Origin: Hyphomicrobiales bacterium | GTDB taxonomy: Bacteria; Pseudomonadota; Alphaproteobacteria; Rhizobiales; Rhizobiaceae | Direction of reading: 5' to 3' | Assembly (NCBI GenBank): GCA_011087605.1 | Contig: JAALLE010000006.1 | Coordinates: forward strand, 16,016-80,015 | DNA: 64,000 nt | Shown: positions 50,549-59,915 of the stretch, piece after piece | Numbering within the stretch: the first letter of the stretch is position 1 | How the letters are laid out: the number at the start of each line of letters is the position of its first letter | The notes under the pieces: generated by a model | What the model was told of the DNA's origin: nothing | Seen by the model: the letters and a program-made list of their open reading frames with translations, nothing else | Databases searched by the model: none | Position numbers and translations under genes: made by a program

Positions 50549-50841
50549 GTTTTACGTTCCCCAGATGGGACTTCGGAACATTCAGCATTTTTAAAAAGCC
50601 GTGGTCCCTCAACCCCGATAGATCGACATTCCCTCTGGTCGGGCTGGTTGGAGCGCGTCATGCAGAAGCAACAATTGCTTCGTTGAACCAGGAAGCTTCA
50701 GGCTATCAATGGGGGGTTAACAAAACCTTGTAATCCGATGGTTGGGAATGACACACGATCATTGTCAGCCGTCGTTGTTCAGTCGCCATTAAAAGACTGA
50801 TGGGTTTGGTATTCAGTAGACGAGTAACCCTGCGACAACGG

Positions 50842-51714
50842 CTACTTTTTTGGGCCCGGGAAAGGCCCAAGGCAGGATGATCTGTGCTCGATCTGGAACA
50901 CGTGGTTATAAAGCTGCGCCACCCATTGTTTGCCTTCCATTGTCTGCTCAAGATAATTCAGAGCCGGACCAATCAGCGGTTGAACCTGAGACCAGAAGAA
51001 TTCTGGAAACTGTTCAACCAAATCCATTGGAGAATCATAGCCGAGACGCGCAGCGGTCCCGGATTCGGCAAATTCGTGATACAAACCATTGATTTTGCGG
51101 TGGTAAAATGGATCGGCCATCTGACCGATCAGATCGGCAGCCCGAACAAGTGCTTCTTCGGTGCGGGTTCTGGCGTAAAAAGGATCATCGGGGATTGGAA
51201 AACGCGAGTAATCGATCGCCCGGGCAATACGTTCTTCGTCAATTAATTTTGAATCCGAAAATCTCTGACGTGCATAAATCATACCCCGGTCGATATGGTA
51301 GGGCGACAAGAATGCATCTGAGGCACCTCGCGGTGGAGTAACCGTCTCGCCTTTGTCATTTATTACTACAGCGTCGTTTGTGTCGCCGTCGCAAATTCCC
51401 CTTGCATAGCCGATGTCATGAACCAGAAGGGAAATGATATAGTGAACCCAGTCTTCCGGGAGAACGGTTTCGGTGATCAATCGACCGCGCATGATCTGCT
51501 GACCAACCAGCGTGACCATCATCGTGTGTTCAGCATTGTGATAAAGAGCGTCTGAATTGCCCAACCGCTCAAGTACCAGACGAGCCGCGCCGCTCAAATA
51601 AGCTGCATATTCGGGATTTCTGCCAGAAAAATATTCCAGATATGTGTCGGCGAGATGATCGCCAAACGCTGCTGCAACGATGGATGTCGGGTTGAACAAG
51701 TCGGCGCTCTCCAT
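50842..51714 (-). CDS. HD-domain metal-dependent phosphohydrolase-like protein
   Basis: A 290-aa protein with the HD signature as YHNAEHTMMVTLVG followed by LLVHDIGYARG, giving the H...HD metal site. Later histidines occur in PYHIDRGMIYARQRF. The family cleaves phosphomonoesters or cyclic nucleotides. The substrate is unknown. A good ribosome binding site (AGGACAGG) precedes the ATG. It is divergent from the LacI regulator across a 359-nt region. Confidence 0.78.
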   Translation of the reverse strand: MESADLFNPTSIVAAAFGDHLADTYLEYFSGRNPEYAAYLSGAARLVLERLGNSDALYHNAEHTMMVTLVGQQIMRGRLITETVLPEDWVHYIISLLVHDIGYARGICDGDTNDAVVINDKGETVTPPRGASDAFLSPYHIDRGMIYARQRFSDSKLIDEERIARAIDYSRFPIPDDPFYARTRTEEALVRAADLIGQMADPFYHRKINGLYHEFAESGTAARLGYDSPMDLVEQFPEFFWSQVQPLIGPALNYLEQTMEGKQWVAQLYNHVFQIEHRSSCLGPFPGPKK

Positions 51715-52073
51715 ATGCCTGTCCTGGCGTCAATCATTAAAGGTGTGACCCAGGGCACCAACACAATAGTCAAGATGATGTCATATTATGGGACAAAATT
51801 GCAAAAACACAGTCTGAGCAACAACAAAATGATTAGGTAGGGTTAATTTTCATTGATCGGAGTAAACAGCGAGAAAATGGTCAAGATGAAACTTTGTTCT
51901 TGGACATTGCGAAGGGACCATGCCGGGGGAAGCTCTTTTGTTACAGGTTGCGCTGCCAGTTTGAAAATTATTTGGTTGATCATCGCAACCAGTTGAACAT
52001 TGACTTGCTTCCGCATCGGCTAAGCTGTTCAATTCCGTTGTAAGAGAATTTCCGGTTCAGGTGATTAATATAT
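51715..52073. other. Divergent promoter region between HD and LacI genes
   Basis: About 359 nt with no gene. An inverted repeat TGGTTG-N7-CAACCA lies at 51973-51991, and its symmetry fits a regulator site. No terminator or repeat of note is seen otherwise. Confidence 0.45.
51973..51991. promoter_or_regulatory. Inverted repeat in the HD/LacI divergent region
   Basis: TGGTTG and CAACCA have 6-bp arms with a 7-nt spacer. It could be the LacI-family operator, but no second copy was noticed. Confidence 0.35.
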
Positions 52074-53093
52074 ATGGCAGCCACGCTGAAAGATGTTGCG
52101 GAACTGGCGGGCGTATCAACGTCGGCTGTGTCGCGTGCATTTACGCCGGGGGCCTCGGTTTCGGCCAAAATGCGGGCGCGTGTGGACGATGCGGCACGCC
52201 AACTCGGCTACAGTCCCAACGTGCTGGCCCGAAGTTTGACAACTCGCCGAACCAAGATGATCGGGCTGGTCTCTAACAACTTCCACAATCCGATTTTTCT
52301 GGAAGTATTTGATTTATTTACCCGAGGCCTTCAGGAGCGCGACCTGCGACCATTGCTGGTCAATCTGACCGACGAGACCGATCCGGAAAAGTCGGTCCAG
52401 ATGATGAAGCAATATTCGGTTGACGGTGTGATCGTCGCGTCGTCCACCTTGTCGCCGGAATTTGCCGAAGCGTTTCGCGACGCTGGCATGCCAGTTGTTC
52501 ATTCCTTTGGCCGGTTTTCCAATGCCCCAAAAGTACACCTCGTTGGCATCGACAATGTTGCCTGCGGGCGCATGGCCGCAGAAGAGCTGATCCGGCGGGG
52601 CTACACAAATGTGGGGTTTCTGGGTGGTCCCAAATTGGCCACTTCGACTCAGGATCGATTTGCAGGTTTCATGGAGACCATCAAGGCCAATCCGTCAGTC
52701 AAAAGCTCTCACAGCTATGCCAATGCCTATTCATTCGATGCCGGTTTCAATGAGATGCGGCGGCTGTTGCGGGGCAAGGTTCAGCAGGCCTATTTCTGTG
52801 GCGACGATGTGTTATCGATCGGCGCGATGGCGGCCGTTCAACAGGCCGGGCTGAAAGTGCCACAGGATGTCGGTTTGATTGGCCTCAACGACATGGAAAT
52901 GGCCGGTTGGCAGAATATCAACCTGACAACCATTCGCCAGCCGATCCGGCAGATCATTCATGCCTCAATTGAACTGGTATTGGCGATGATGGATGATCCT
53001 GACAGGGCTCCGGAATATCGTCTGTTTCTGTGTGACATAGTTGACCGTGGAACTTTGTTGACCGGGCCGGATAGAGGTGCAAAGTCAGGCTGA
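52074..53093 (+). CDS. LacI-family transcriptional regulator
   Basis: A 339-aa regulator with the LacI helix-turn-helix (TLKDVAELAGVSTSAVSRAF) and a periplasmic-binding-protein-like effector domain (MIGLVSNNFHNPIFLEVFD, then RRGYTNVGFLGGP). It probably responds to a sugar or related ligand. There is no sugar operon adjacent, so its targets are elsewhere or include the divergent HD gene. Its end overlaps the convergent amidotransferase by 9 nt. Confidence 0.9.
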   Translation: MAATLKDVAELAGVSTSAVSRAFTPGASVSAKMRARVDDAARQLGYSPNVLARSLTTRRTKMIGLVSNNFHNPIFLEVFDLFTRGLQERDLRPLLVNLTDETDPEKSVQMMKQYSVDGVIVASSTLSPEFAEAFRDAGMPVVHSFGRFSNAPKVHLVGIDNVACGRMAAEELIRRGYTNVGFLGGPKLATSTQDRFAGFMETIKANPSVKSSHSYANAYSFDAGFNEMRRLLRGKVQQAYFCGDDVLSIGAMAAVQQAGLKVPQDVGLIGLNDMEMAGWQNINLTTIRQPIRQIIHASIELVLAMMDDPDRAPEYRLFLCDIVDRGTLLTGPDRGAKSG

Positions 53094-53849
53094 CTGTGAA
53101 AGCTGTGGCTCCAGAACCGGCGCTGGCCGGTTTTCGGCAAGATCATCAGCCGTGCCAATCCAGATGTCGAGAAACTGTTCCAGCCATTGCTTTACAGGTG
53201 CATCGTAGATCAGCCGACCATCGAGATGTTGCCGGCGGTTTTGAGCGCCGGGCAGTTTCATCCGCTCAGCGCCCTTGACCGACCATTTGCACATCATGGC
53301 CAAGGTCAGCTCGGTGTGAAACTGAACCGCATAGGTGCGATCGCCATATCGAAACGCCTGATTGGGATAGGTGTCGCCACGAGCCAGCCGAACAGCACCA
53401 TGAGGCAGGTCAAACCCCTCCCGGTGCCACTGATAAATCATCGCCGGCCAGTCCATAAGAGCATCGCCAGCGGCGGTAGCGTGAAGTGGATAATAGCCAA
53501 CCTCCACCTCGCCTTCAGGATGCGAGGTTACCTCACCGCCCAGATGTCGCACCAGTTTTTGTGCCCCCAGACAGATGCCGAAAAAAGGTCGATTTTCTTT
53601 CAGTGGTACGGCCAGCCAATCGGTTTCGCGTTTGACGAATTCATCTGAATCATTGGCACTCATCGGTCCACCAAACATCACGGCCCCGGCATGTTCATCA
53701 AGACTTTCGGGAAGATGGTCACCAAGGGGTGGGCGACGAATGTCCAGATCAAAGCCACGTTCGCGCAGCCGTAATCCAAGCCGTCCCGGCGTCGACGTTT
53801 CCTGGTGCAGGATGATCAGTATTTTTGGATTACGGTTCGTGGTGCGCAT
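53085..53849 (-). CDS. Class I glutamine amidotransferase-like protein
   Basis: A 254-aa GATase1 protein with catalytic C93 in FFGICLGAQ, H178 and E180 in VQFHTE. It is of the GMP-synthase-like or YxlF-type glutaminase group that lacks a fused synthase. No synthase partner is adjacent. It could hydrolyse gamma-glutamyl compounds or be a stand-alone glutaminase. It converges on the LacI gene. Confidence 0.85.
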   Translation of the reverse strand: MRTTNRNPKILIILHQETSTPGRLGLRLRERGFDLDIRRPPLGDHLPESLDEHAGAVMFGGPMSANDSDEFVKRETDWLAVPLKENRPFFGICLGAQKLVRHLGGEVTSHPEGEVEVGYYPLHATAAGDALMDWPAMIYQWHREGFDLPHGAVRLARGDTYPNQAFRYGDRTYAVQFHTELTLAMMCKWSVKGAERMKLPGAQNRRQHLDGRLIYDAPVKQWLEQFLDIWIGTADDLAENRPAPVLEPQLSQSA

Positions 53850-53865
53850 GGATGATGTTGGCCTG

Positions 53866-54348
53866 TTATGCTTTCGGGCCCGACTGGTTCAGCCGGTCCA
53901 GAACTCGTTGTTTTAGCACCATGCGTTCACGGGACTGAATGCCAATCAGTTCAGCAACCCGCCAGACAACATTGTCTTCAAACTCGTGGAGTTCCCCATC
54001 CGCATACACCATTTCCCAAAGATCCTCGACCAACGCAAGGCGTTCGCTCTGATCCATTTCGTCTTTCAGTATGCTGGTGAAACGATACATGTCGACGGCA
54101 TCTGTCTGGGCCAGTTTGGCGGCATTGGCCAATGTCAATGCTTCCCCATCGGTGACCGAATAATGCTCTCGCAAGACCTGCATCAATCGGGATTCTTCGT
54201 CAGTCGTAATTTTACCATCCGCGGCAATCACATGCACCATGAGCGCTGCTGCGGCGAGGTTCTTGTCAATGGCATTAGCCGTCGGCGCCCCACGCTCCTC
54301 CGCCAGCCCGAACATGGATTTGAGTTGATCAAGCAGGGCCAAATTCAT
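53866..54348 (-). CDS. TerB-like protein
   Basis: A protein of about 160 aa resembling TerB/DjlA N-terminal regions, with two metal-type loops (IAADGKITTDEE and VYADGELHEFED). The TerB family is linked to tellurite resistance and envelope stress, though most members have no defined role. The start is uncertain: MNLALLDQLK at 54348, a TTG two codons later with AGAGGA before it, or a GTG at 54363. It precedes the amidotransferase by 16 nt on the same strand. Confidence 0.75.
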   Translation of the reverse strand: MNLALLDQLKSMFGLAEERGAPTANAIDKNLAAAALMVHVIAADGKITTDEESRLMQVLREHYSVTDGEALTLANAAKLAQTDAVDMYRFTSILKDEMDQSERLALVEDLWEMVYADGELHEFEDNVVWRVAELIGIQSRERMVLKQRVLDRLNQSGPKA

Positions 54349-54383
54349 TCCTCTCAATGCCACAAATGGCTACTCGCCGTTGT

Positions 54384-54641
54384 CTAGCGTTTCTTTTGCA
54401 CCAGTCCAATAACGAATAGCAAAATGACGGCACCAATCGTGGCATGGAGAATGGAGCCGATAATTCCGCCACCGATGGAAATTCCAATCACCGGTAGAAT
54501 AAATCCGGCGACGAATGCACCAACAATGCCGACTACAATATTGCCCACAAGGCCGAATCCGGCCCCTTTCATCAGTTTCCCGGCCAGCCAACCGGCAACG
54601 GCGCCGACCAGCAGGAAAATCAGAAGGCTTTCGATGCCCAT
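54384..54641 (-). CDS. GlsB/YeaQ/YmgE family membrane protein
   Basis: An 85-aa, very hydrophobic, glycine-rich protein with three membrane segments, a typical transglycosylase-associated or stress-related family (GAVAGWLAGKLMKGAGFGLVGNIVVGIVGA). It is often induced under acid or osmotic stress. It lies upstream of the TerB-like gene on the same strand. Confidence 0.9.
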   Translation of the reverse strand: MGIESLLIFLLVGAVAGWLAGKLMKGAGFGLVGNIVVGIVGAFVAGFILPVIGISIGGGIIGSILHATIGAVILLFVIGLVQKKR

Positions 54642-54759
54642 AACGTCACCTCTTTAAAATCAAATTGGATTGGCAAAGGGTAAATCATGCCGCGGCCCAA
54701 CAGCAAGGAGCAGTCGGGCTTTGCACAAATTATCTGTGGGTCGTGGTGAGCAGAGACGA

Positions 54760-55545
54760 TTAGACGCGCCGCTCAATCATCATTTTCTTGATTTCTGCAA
54801 TTGCCTTGGCCGGATTAAGCCCCTTCGGACAGGCCTGAGCGCAGTTCATGATTGTGTGACAACGGTAAAGGCGAAATGGATCTTCAAGATTGTCCAAACG
54901 CTCGCCGGTGGCCTCGTCACGGGAATCTATCAGCCAGCGATAGGCCTGCAGCAGGGTTGCAGGGCCAAGATAGCGGTCGCCATTCCACCAGTAGGAAGGG
55001 CAGGACGTGGAACAACAGGCACACAATATGCACTCATAAAGACCGTCTAGTTTTTCGCGATCTTCCGGGCTCTGCTGCCATTCCTTTTCAGGCTTTGGTG
55101 TGACCGTTTTCAGATATGGTTCGATTGAACGGTGCTGGGCGTAAAAATTTGTCAGATCCGGCACCAGATCCTTGACCACAGGCATGTGCGGCAAAGGATA
55201 GACCTTGATTGCTCCATCGACTTCATCCATGCCCTTGGTGCAGGCCAATGTATTCGTGCCATCAATATTCATGGCACAGGAACCGCAAATTCCCTCACGA
55301 CAGGAACGACGGAAAGTCAAAGTCGGATCGATATTCGACTTGATCCAGATCAGCGCGTCGAGGATCATCGGGCCACAATCGTCGGTGTTGACAGAATAGG
55401 TGTCGATGCGCGGATTGCCGTCATCATCAGGTGACCAGCGGTAAATTTGGAACTCGCGAGATGGCGCCTGTTGATCAGCAGCAATTTTCGTCCAGACCTT
55501 GCCGTCTTCGACACGTGAGTTCTTGGGCAGTGCGAGTTCGACCAT
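54760..55545 (-). CDS. sdhB: Succinate dehydrogenase iron-sulfur subunit
   Basis: A 261-aa SdhB. The 2Fe-2S ligands lie in [21 protein letters not shown], and the 4Fe-4S and 3Fe-4S ligands in [16 protein letters not shown] and [15 protein letters not shown]. It carries electrons from SdhA to the quinone site in the membrane. Unusually, it is not directly after sdhA: an FkbM methyltransferase on the same strand and a lysozyme gene on the opposite strand lie between. It therefore probably has its own promoter, or depends on a long read-through transcript. Confidence 0.95.
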   Translation of the reverse strand: MVELALPKNSRVEDGKVWTKIAADQQAPSREFQIYRWSPDDDGNPRIDTYSVNTDDCGPMILDALIWIKSNIDPTLTFRRSCREGICGSCAMNIDGTNTLACTKGMDEVDGAIKVYPLPHMPVVKDLVPDLTNFYAQHRSIEPYLKTVTPKPEKEWQQSPEDREKLDGLYECILCACCSTSCPSYWWNGDRYLGPATLLQAYRWLIDSRDEATGERLDNLEDPFRLYRCHTIMNCAQACPKGLNPAKAIAEIKKMMIERRV

Positions 55546-55687
55546 TGCTGCGGTGACCTGTTGTTTTTGATCTGCTTTATTACTGACTACATGCCAATAG
55601 TGACCGTGCTTGGCAAGTTGGCAGAAGGTTGCAGGCCAGTTTTATTTGGCTTGAATCTTAAGTTGAGACCGGAGGAGAGAGATATTC

Positions 55688-56245
55688 GTGACACAACTAA
55701 CCGCCCGTATTGCCCAAGAACTTCTTTCACACGAGGCGGTGGTGCGCGAAGCATATCAGGACGTTGTTGGGGTCTGGACCTGGGGCGTCGGTGTCACGGA
55801 GGCCTCCGGGCACACGATTTGTCCGCGCTATGTGGATCACCCGCAGACAATGCGTTGGTGTCTGGAAATGTATCTGCGCCTGTTGCATGAAGTCTACGCA
55901 CCCGAAGTGGAGGAGGCGTTTATGGGGGTGCCGTTAAAGGAAAATGAATTCGGCGCAGCCTTGTCGTTTCATTACAATACCGGTGCGATTAAATCCGCCA
56001 CCTGGGTGGAGGAGTGGAAATGTGGTAAAGTGGAAGCGGCGCGAATGTCGTTCATGAACTGGCGCAAGCCGCCTCAAATCATCGGCCGCCGGAAAAAGGA
56101 ACGAGATCTGTTTTTTGATGGTGTTTGGTCGAGCAGTGGTCTGGTACGCGAATATGCCGTGCTGAAACCAGAATATCAGCCCGATGCCCAAAACCCGAAA
56201 TTTATTGACGTCTCAGTCCTGCTGGGAGAATTGATCGGAGCATGA
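55688..56245 (+). CDS. GH24-type lysozyme (phage lysozyme-like), inverted inside the sdh region
   Basis: A 185-aa protein with the T4-type catalytic spacing: E16, D25 and T31 in LLSHEAVVREAYQDVVGVWTWG (E to D 9 residues, D to T 6, as in T4 lysozyme). It hydrolyses the muramic-acid linkage of peptidoglycan. There is no signal peptide and no holin nearby, so it may be a remnant of phage or gene-transfer-agent cargo, or it may rely on another route. It lies between sdhB and the FkbM gene in the opposite direction. Confidence 0.8.
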   Translation: MTQLTARIAQELLSHEAVVREAYQDVVGVWTWGVGVTEASGHTICPRYVDHPQTMRWCLEMYLRLLHEVYAPEVEEAFMGVPLKENEFGAALSFHYNTGAIKSATWVEEWKCGKVEAARMSFMNWRKPPQIIGRRKKERDLFFDGVWSSSGLVREYAVLKPEYQPDAQNPKFIDVSVLLGELIGA

Positions 56246-56260
56246 CAACACCAAGGCCAT

Positions 56261-57088
56261 TCAGCTCTCGCGGGTCCAGATGGCGTTCGATCGGGTGCGC
56301 AGATTTTCGCGATAGCCTCGTTTGGCCAGAAGGCCTTGTATATCGCAGTTCCACTCATCCATGTGCAGATGTTCCATGACAATGCCGGCGGGCAGAAGTG
56401 AGTCATCCGCCTGTTCCAGAAACGGGCCCAGCGCTTCGCCTTCGTAACCTTCAATATCGATCTTGAGAAAGTCGATATGGTCGACCTGTTGTTCCTCCAA
56501 CACGCTCAACAATGTTTTTAAGGGAACCTCGATGCCACCCTCCTCAACGACATGAGCCAGATGCGCGCCGTCAGGAATTTCCAGCCGGGCAACTCCGTTT
56601 TCGGGTCCAATGGCGCATCCCAGAAGTTGCAGATTGTCGATGGCCTGATTGCCGCTGGCTTTGATTGCACCAAGATTAAACCGGATGTGCTGGTTCAATT
56701 GCGGCTGTGGCTCGATGGCAATTGCCCTTGTGTGTTTCGGTCCGTTCAGCACGGCATCCAGGCTGTAGACGGCAATGTGGGCACCAATGTCGATCATCAC
56801 CGGTCGGTCGCTTCGCCGCAGGATCTGATGCATGAATTTGCGTTCTTTGGGATCGTATCGATCCAGTCGGAACATCGGTTTGCGCTCCGACATGTTCGTG
56901 TGGGGGTTCATGCGCATCGGCACCCCCCACAAATGGGTGTCTACGGGGCCTTTATGCAGCTTTTCCACCAGTGAGCGGGTGACTTTGCGCAGTCGGCCAT
57001 GGCCCATCAATGTATGGCGGCTCAGCCATATCAGCAGTTGAACCACCAGGCTGGGTGTATTTTCCCCATAGGGCGGTTGTGCCGACAT
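56261..57088 (-). CDS. FkbM-family methyltransferase
   Basis: A 275-aa methyltransferase. The SAM segment is seen as PVMIDIGAHIAVYSLDAVLNG near residue 95, followed by the FkbM acidic stretch IDFLKIDIEGYEGEALGPF near residue 207. FkbM proteins methylate hydroxyls of carbohydrates or natural products. It lies directly downstream of sdhA (32 nt) on the same strand, so it may be cotranscribed with it, although a role in respiration is not expected. Confidence 0.85.
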   Translation of the reverse strand: MSAQPPYGENTPSLVVQLLIWLSRHTLMGHGRLRKVTRSLVEKLHKGPVDTHLWGVPMRMNPHTNMSERKPMFRLDRYDPKERKFMHQILRRSDRPVMIDIGAHIAVYSLDAVLNGPKHTRAIAIEPQPQLNQHIRFNLGAIKASGNQAIDNLQLLGCAIGPENGVARLEIPDGAHLAHVVEEGGIEVPLKTLLSVLEEQQVDHIDFLKIDIEGYEGEALGPFLEQADDSLLPAGIVMEHLHMDEWNCDIQGLLAKRGYRENLRTRSNAIWTRES

Positions 57089-57120
57089 TCACGCAATCCT
57101 TCTGATACGTTCATTGCGAC

Positions 57121-58947
57121 TTAATATACGCGCGCCTTTGGTTTGATGTAGCTGACTTCGTTGCTCATCGTATATGTATGCACGGGGCGGGTATCGAGTT
57201 GAACCTTGCGCTTGTCATCATCGGCATAGGCCAATGTGTGATGCATCCAGTTTTTGTCGTCGCGATCGGGGTAATCTTCATGGGCGTGGGCGCCGCGGGA
57301 CTCCTTGCGGTTGGCGGCAGATTCCACCGTCACCACGGCCTGGGAAATGAGATTGTCAAATTCCAATGTCTCGACCAAATCGGTATTCCAGATCAGGCCG
57401 CGATCCTCAACTGCAATATCCTGCGAACCGGACCAGACATCGGCGATCTTTTTCTGACCCTCTTCGAGGATTTCATTGGTCCGGAAAACCGCGCAATTGG
57501 TCTGCATGGTTTCCTGCATCGCATCGCGCAGTTTTGATGTTGGTGTGTCGCCATCAGCGTGGCGGAAATGGTCAAGGCGTGACAGGGCCAGATCACCGGC
57601 ATCCGCTGGTAGTGGTGCGTGGCTCTGATCTGATTGAACAGTTTCCTTGCACCGCAATCCGGCGGCGCGGCCAAACACAACCAGGTCAATCAGCGAATTG
57701 GAGCCGAGACGGTTGGCACCGTGGACCGAGACGCAAGCGGCTTCGCCGACGGCCATCAGACCGGGTACAACCTGATCTGGATCGCCGTCTACCTTGTTCA
57801 GCACTTCGCCATGATAATTGGTCGGGATGCCGCCCATATTATAATGGACGGTTGGAATTACCGGGATCGGGTCACGGGTGACATCGACACCGGCAAAGAT
57901 TTTTGCTGATTCAGAGATGCCCGGCAAGCGTTCGGCCAGCAGATCTGCATCTAGATGATCCAGATGCAGGAAGATGTGGTCTTTTTTGGCTCCAACACCC
58001 CGGCCTTCACGAATTTCCATCGTCATCGAACGGGAAACCATGTCGCGCGGTGCCAGGTCTTTTACAGATGGTGCATAGCGCTCCATAAAGCGTTCACCTT
58101 CAGAATTGACCAGATAGCCACCTTCGCCACGCGAACCCTCTGTGATCAGGCAGCCGGCGCCGTAAATCCCGGTCGGATGAAACTGAATGAATTCCATGTC
58201 CTGAAGCGGAAGGCCTGCGCGAAGAACCATCGCATTGCCATCTCCGGTGCAGGTATGGGCCGACGTACAGGAGAAATAGGCGCGACCATAACCGCCGGTG
58301 GCGAGAATGGTTTTGTGGGCGCGAAAACGGTGGAGTTCACCGGTCGCCAGATCAATCGCAATGACACCCCGGCAGGCACCGTCTTCCATGATCAGATCAA
58401 TGGCAAAATATTCAATATAGAATTCGGCGTCGTATTTGAGACTCTGTCCATACAACGTATGGAGCATGGCATGGCCGGTACGGTCAGCTGCCGCGCAGGT
58501 GCGCTGGGCTGGTGGTCCTTCACCAAATTCCGTTGTCATGCCTCCGAACGGACGCTGATAGATTTTGCCTTCTTCGGTGCGCGAAAACGGCACGCCGAAA
58601 TGGTCCAGTTCATAGACGGCCTTCGGCGCTTCGCGGCACAGATATTCAATCGCATCCTGGTCGCCGAGCCAGTCTGATCCCTTGACCGTGTCATACATAT
58701 GCCACTGCCAACTGTCCTTGCCCATATTGCCAAGCGAGGCCGCAACACCGCCCTGGGCGGCAACCGTATGGGAGCGGGTGGGAAAAACCTTGGTAACGCA
58801 GGCGGTTTTCAATCCGGCCTGTGCAGCACCTAAGGTGGCCCGCAAGCCAGCACCACCGGCGCCGACGACACAAACATCGATTGTGTGGTCAATAAACTGG
58901 TAAGCGCTTTTTGTATTTGTCTTTTTGTTTTTCGCTGCTTTAGCCAT
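57121..58947 (-). CDS. sdhA: Succinate dehydrogenase flavoprotein subunit
   Basis: A 608-aa SdhA. FAD-binding motif [13 protein letters not shown] is near residue 26 and the covalent-flavin histidine lies in [10 protein letters not shown] near residue 55. Active-site segments ([27 protein letters not shown]) are intact. The start MAKAAKNKK at 58947 is 7 nt after the sdhD stop and has GGAGG upstream, while a reading from 59031 overlaps sdhD. It oxidises succinate to fumarate. It is followed by FkbM rather than sdhB. Confidence 0.95.
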   Translation of the reverse strand: MAKAAKNKKTNTKSAYQFIDHTIDVCVVGAGGAGLRATLGAAQAGLKTACVTKVFPTRSHTVAAQGGVAASLGNMGKDSWQWHMYDTVKGSDWLGDQDAIEYLCREAPKAVYELDHFGVPFSRTEEGKIYQRPFGGMTTEFGEGPPAQRTCAAADRTGHAMLHTLYGQSLKYDAEFYIEYFAIDLIMEDGACRGVIAIDLATGELHRFRAHKTILATGGYGRAYFSCTSAHTCTGDGNAMVLRAGLPLQDMEFIQFHPTGIYGAGCLITEGSRGEGGYLVNSEGERFMERYAPSVKDLAPRDMVSRSMTMEIREGRGVGAKKDHIFLHLDHLDADLLAERLPGISESAKIFAGVDVTRDPIPVIPTVHYNMGGIPTNYHGEVLNKVDGDPDQVVPGLMAVGEAACVSVHGANRLGSNSLIDLVVFGRAAGLRCKETVQSDQSHAPLPADAGDLALSRLDHFRHADGDTPTSKLRDAMQETMQTNCAVFRTNEILEEGQKKIADVWSGSQDIAVEDRGLIWNTDLVETLEFDNLISQAVVTVESAANRKESRGAHAHEDYPDRDDKNWMHHTLAYADDDKRKVQLDTRPVHTYTMSNEVSYIKPKARVY

Positions 58948-58954
58948 TGCCGCG

Positions 58955-59344
58955 TCAGCCTCCGAAACCGAGTTTGAGAACCGCAAAGCCACAGGCGGTG
59001 GCCATGATGACTGCGAAGAATGTGTTGGCAATCAGCAAGGCTTTGCCGGTGCCGCCATGAACATAGTCTTCAATGACAACCTGCATGCCGAGCTTCATGT
59101 GATAAATGCCGGAACCCAGCACCATCAGCATGATCACTGCCACCCAGGGTTTGGACAGGCAAGCGACAACTTCTGCGTGTGAGGCGCCGTTCAGGCTGAC
59201 CACCACATAGATGAAGAAAGCAATCAGCGGAATGTTGGCGATTGCCGTCAGGCGCTGGTGCCAGAAATGCTGGGTACCTTCGCGCGCCGAACCGAGCCCG
59301 CGAACGCGGGAAAGTGGGGTGCGCATATCGTTTTGATTGGCCAT
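58955..59344 (-). CDS. sdhD: Succinate dehydrogenase membrane anchor subunit D
   Basis: A 129-aa protein with three transmembrane helices. The haem-region histidine is in [22 protein letters not shown] near residue 80. It anchors the complex with SdhC and contributes to the ubiquinone site. It lies 11 nt from sdhC and 7 nt from sdhA. Confidence 0.9.
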   Translation of the reverse strand: MANQNDMRTPLSRVRGLGSAREGTQHFWHQRLTAIANIPLIAFFIYVVVSLNGASHAEVVACLSKPWVAVIMLMVLGSGIYHMKLGMQVVIEDYVHGGTGKALLIANTFFAVIMATACGFAVLKLGFGG

Positions 59345-59355
59345 GCTTCGTCTCC

Positions 59356-59766
59356 CTATCGTACCGTGTAGCCGATAATCCAGATCAGGATCGTCAGCGC
59401 GATTGAGGCAAAGGGGTGAAATTTGGCAATCTGGGTGGTGAAGTCTTTTTCAAGTCCGGCACCAGTGTCCTGAATCAGATGTTTCAACCCGCCGAGCAGA
59501 TGGTGCATCAGCGCCCAGGTGTAACCGAGCAGGATAAGGCGTCCAATGATGGAGCCGAAGAACCAGTTGGCGGTTTCAAACGCCGCCGGACCGGATGCGG
59601 CTGCAATCAGCCACCAAGCTACAAGTATTGTGCCGAAATAAAGGGCGGCGCCGGTAATGCGATGTAGGATCGACATCACCATGGTGGGGATTGGTTTATA
59701 GATAGAAAGATGGGGCGAGAGCGGGCGTGGTTTATTGGCGCCCGTTGTGGATGGGGTATCGGTCAT
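59356..59766 (-). CDS. sdhC: Succinate dehydrogenase cytochrome b556 subunit C
   Basis: A 136-aa cytochrome b subunit with three transmembrane helices. The family signatures RPLSPHLSIYKP (near residue 15) and HRITG (near residue 36) are present, and the haem histidine lies in LMHHLLGGLKHLIQDTG near residue 90. It is the first gene of the sdhCDA group. A GACTAC/GTAGTC-like palindrome lies upstream near 59884, though its role is unclear. Confidence 0.92.
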   Translation of the reverse strand: MTDTPSTTGANKPRPLSPHLSIYKPIPTMVMSILHRITGAALYFGTILVAWWLIAAASGPAAFETANWFFGSIIGRLILLGYTWALMHHLLGGLKHLIQDTGAGLEKDFTTQIAKFHPFASIALTILIWIIGYTVR

Positions 59767-59915
59767 GTTGTCTCGACAGAGAACTCCGTTCTGTTCGACG
59801 CCACCATAGTCAAAGCCATTGGCTAATAAAAGGGTCTTTGGACGTAGATCAAATGATTGGCCAGCTAAAGCAGATCAGGTTTAACTACGCTGTAGTCAAT
59901 AACTGCGGACCTGGA

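Noticed and set aside
55688..56245. Prophage suggested by the lysozyme
   Set aside because: No integrase, capsid, tail or holin gene is nearby; a lone lysozyme does not show a prophage.
59884..59896. ACTAC-GCT-GTAGT palindrome upstream of sdhC as an operator
   Set aside because: The arms are only 5 bp and no second copy was noticed, so it is not listed as a site.
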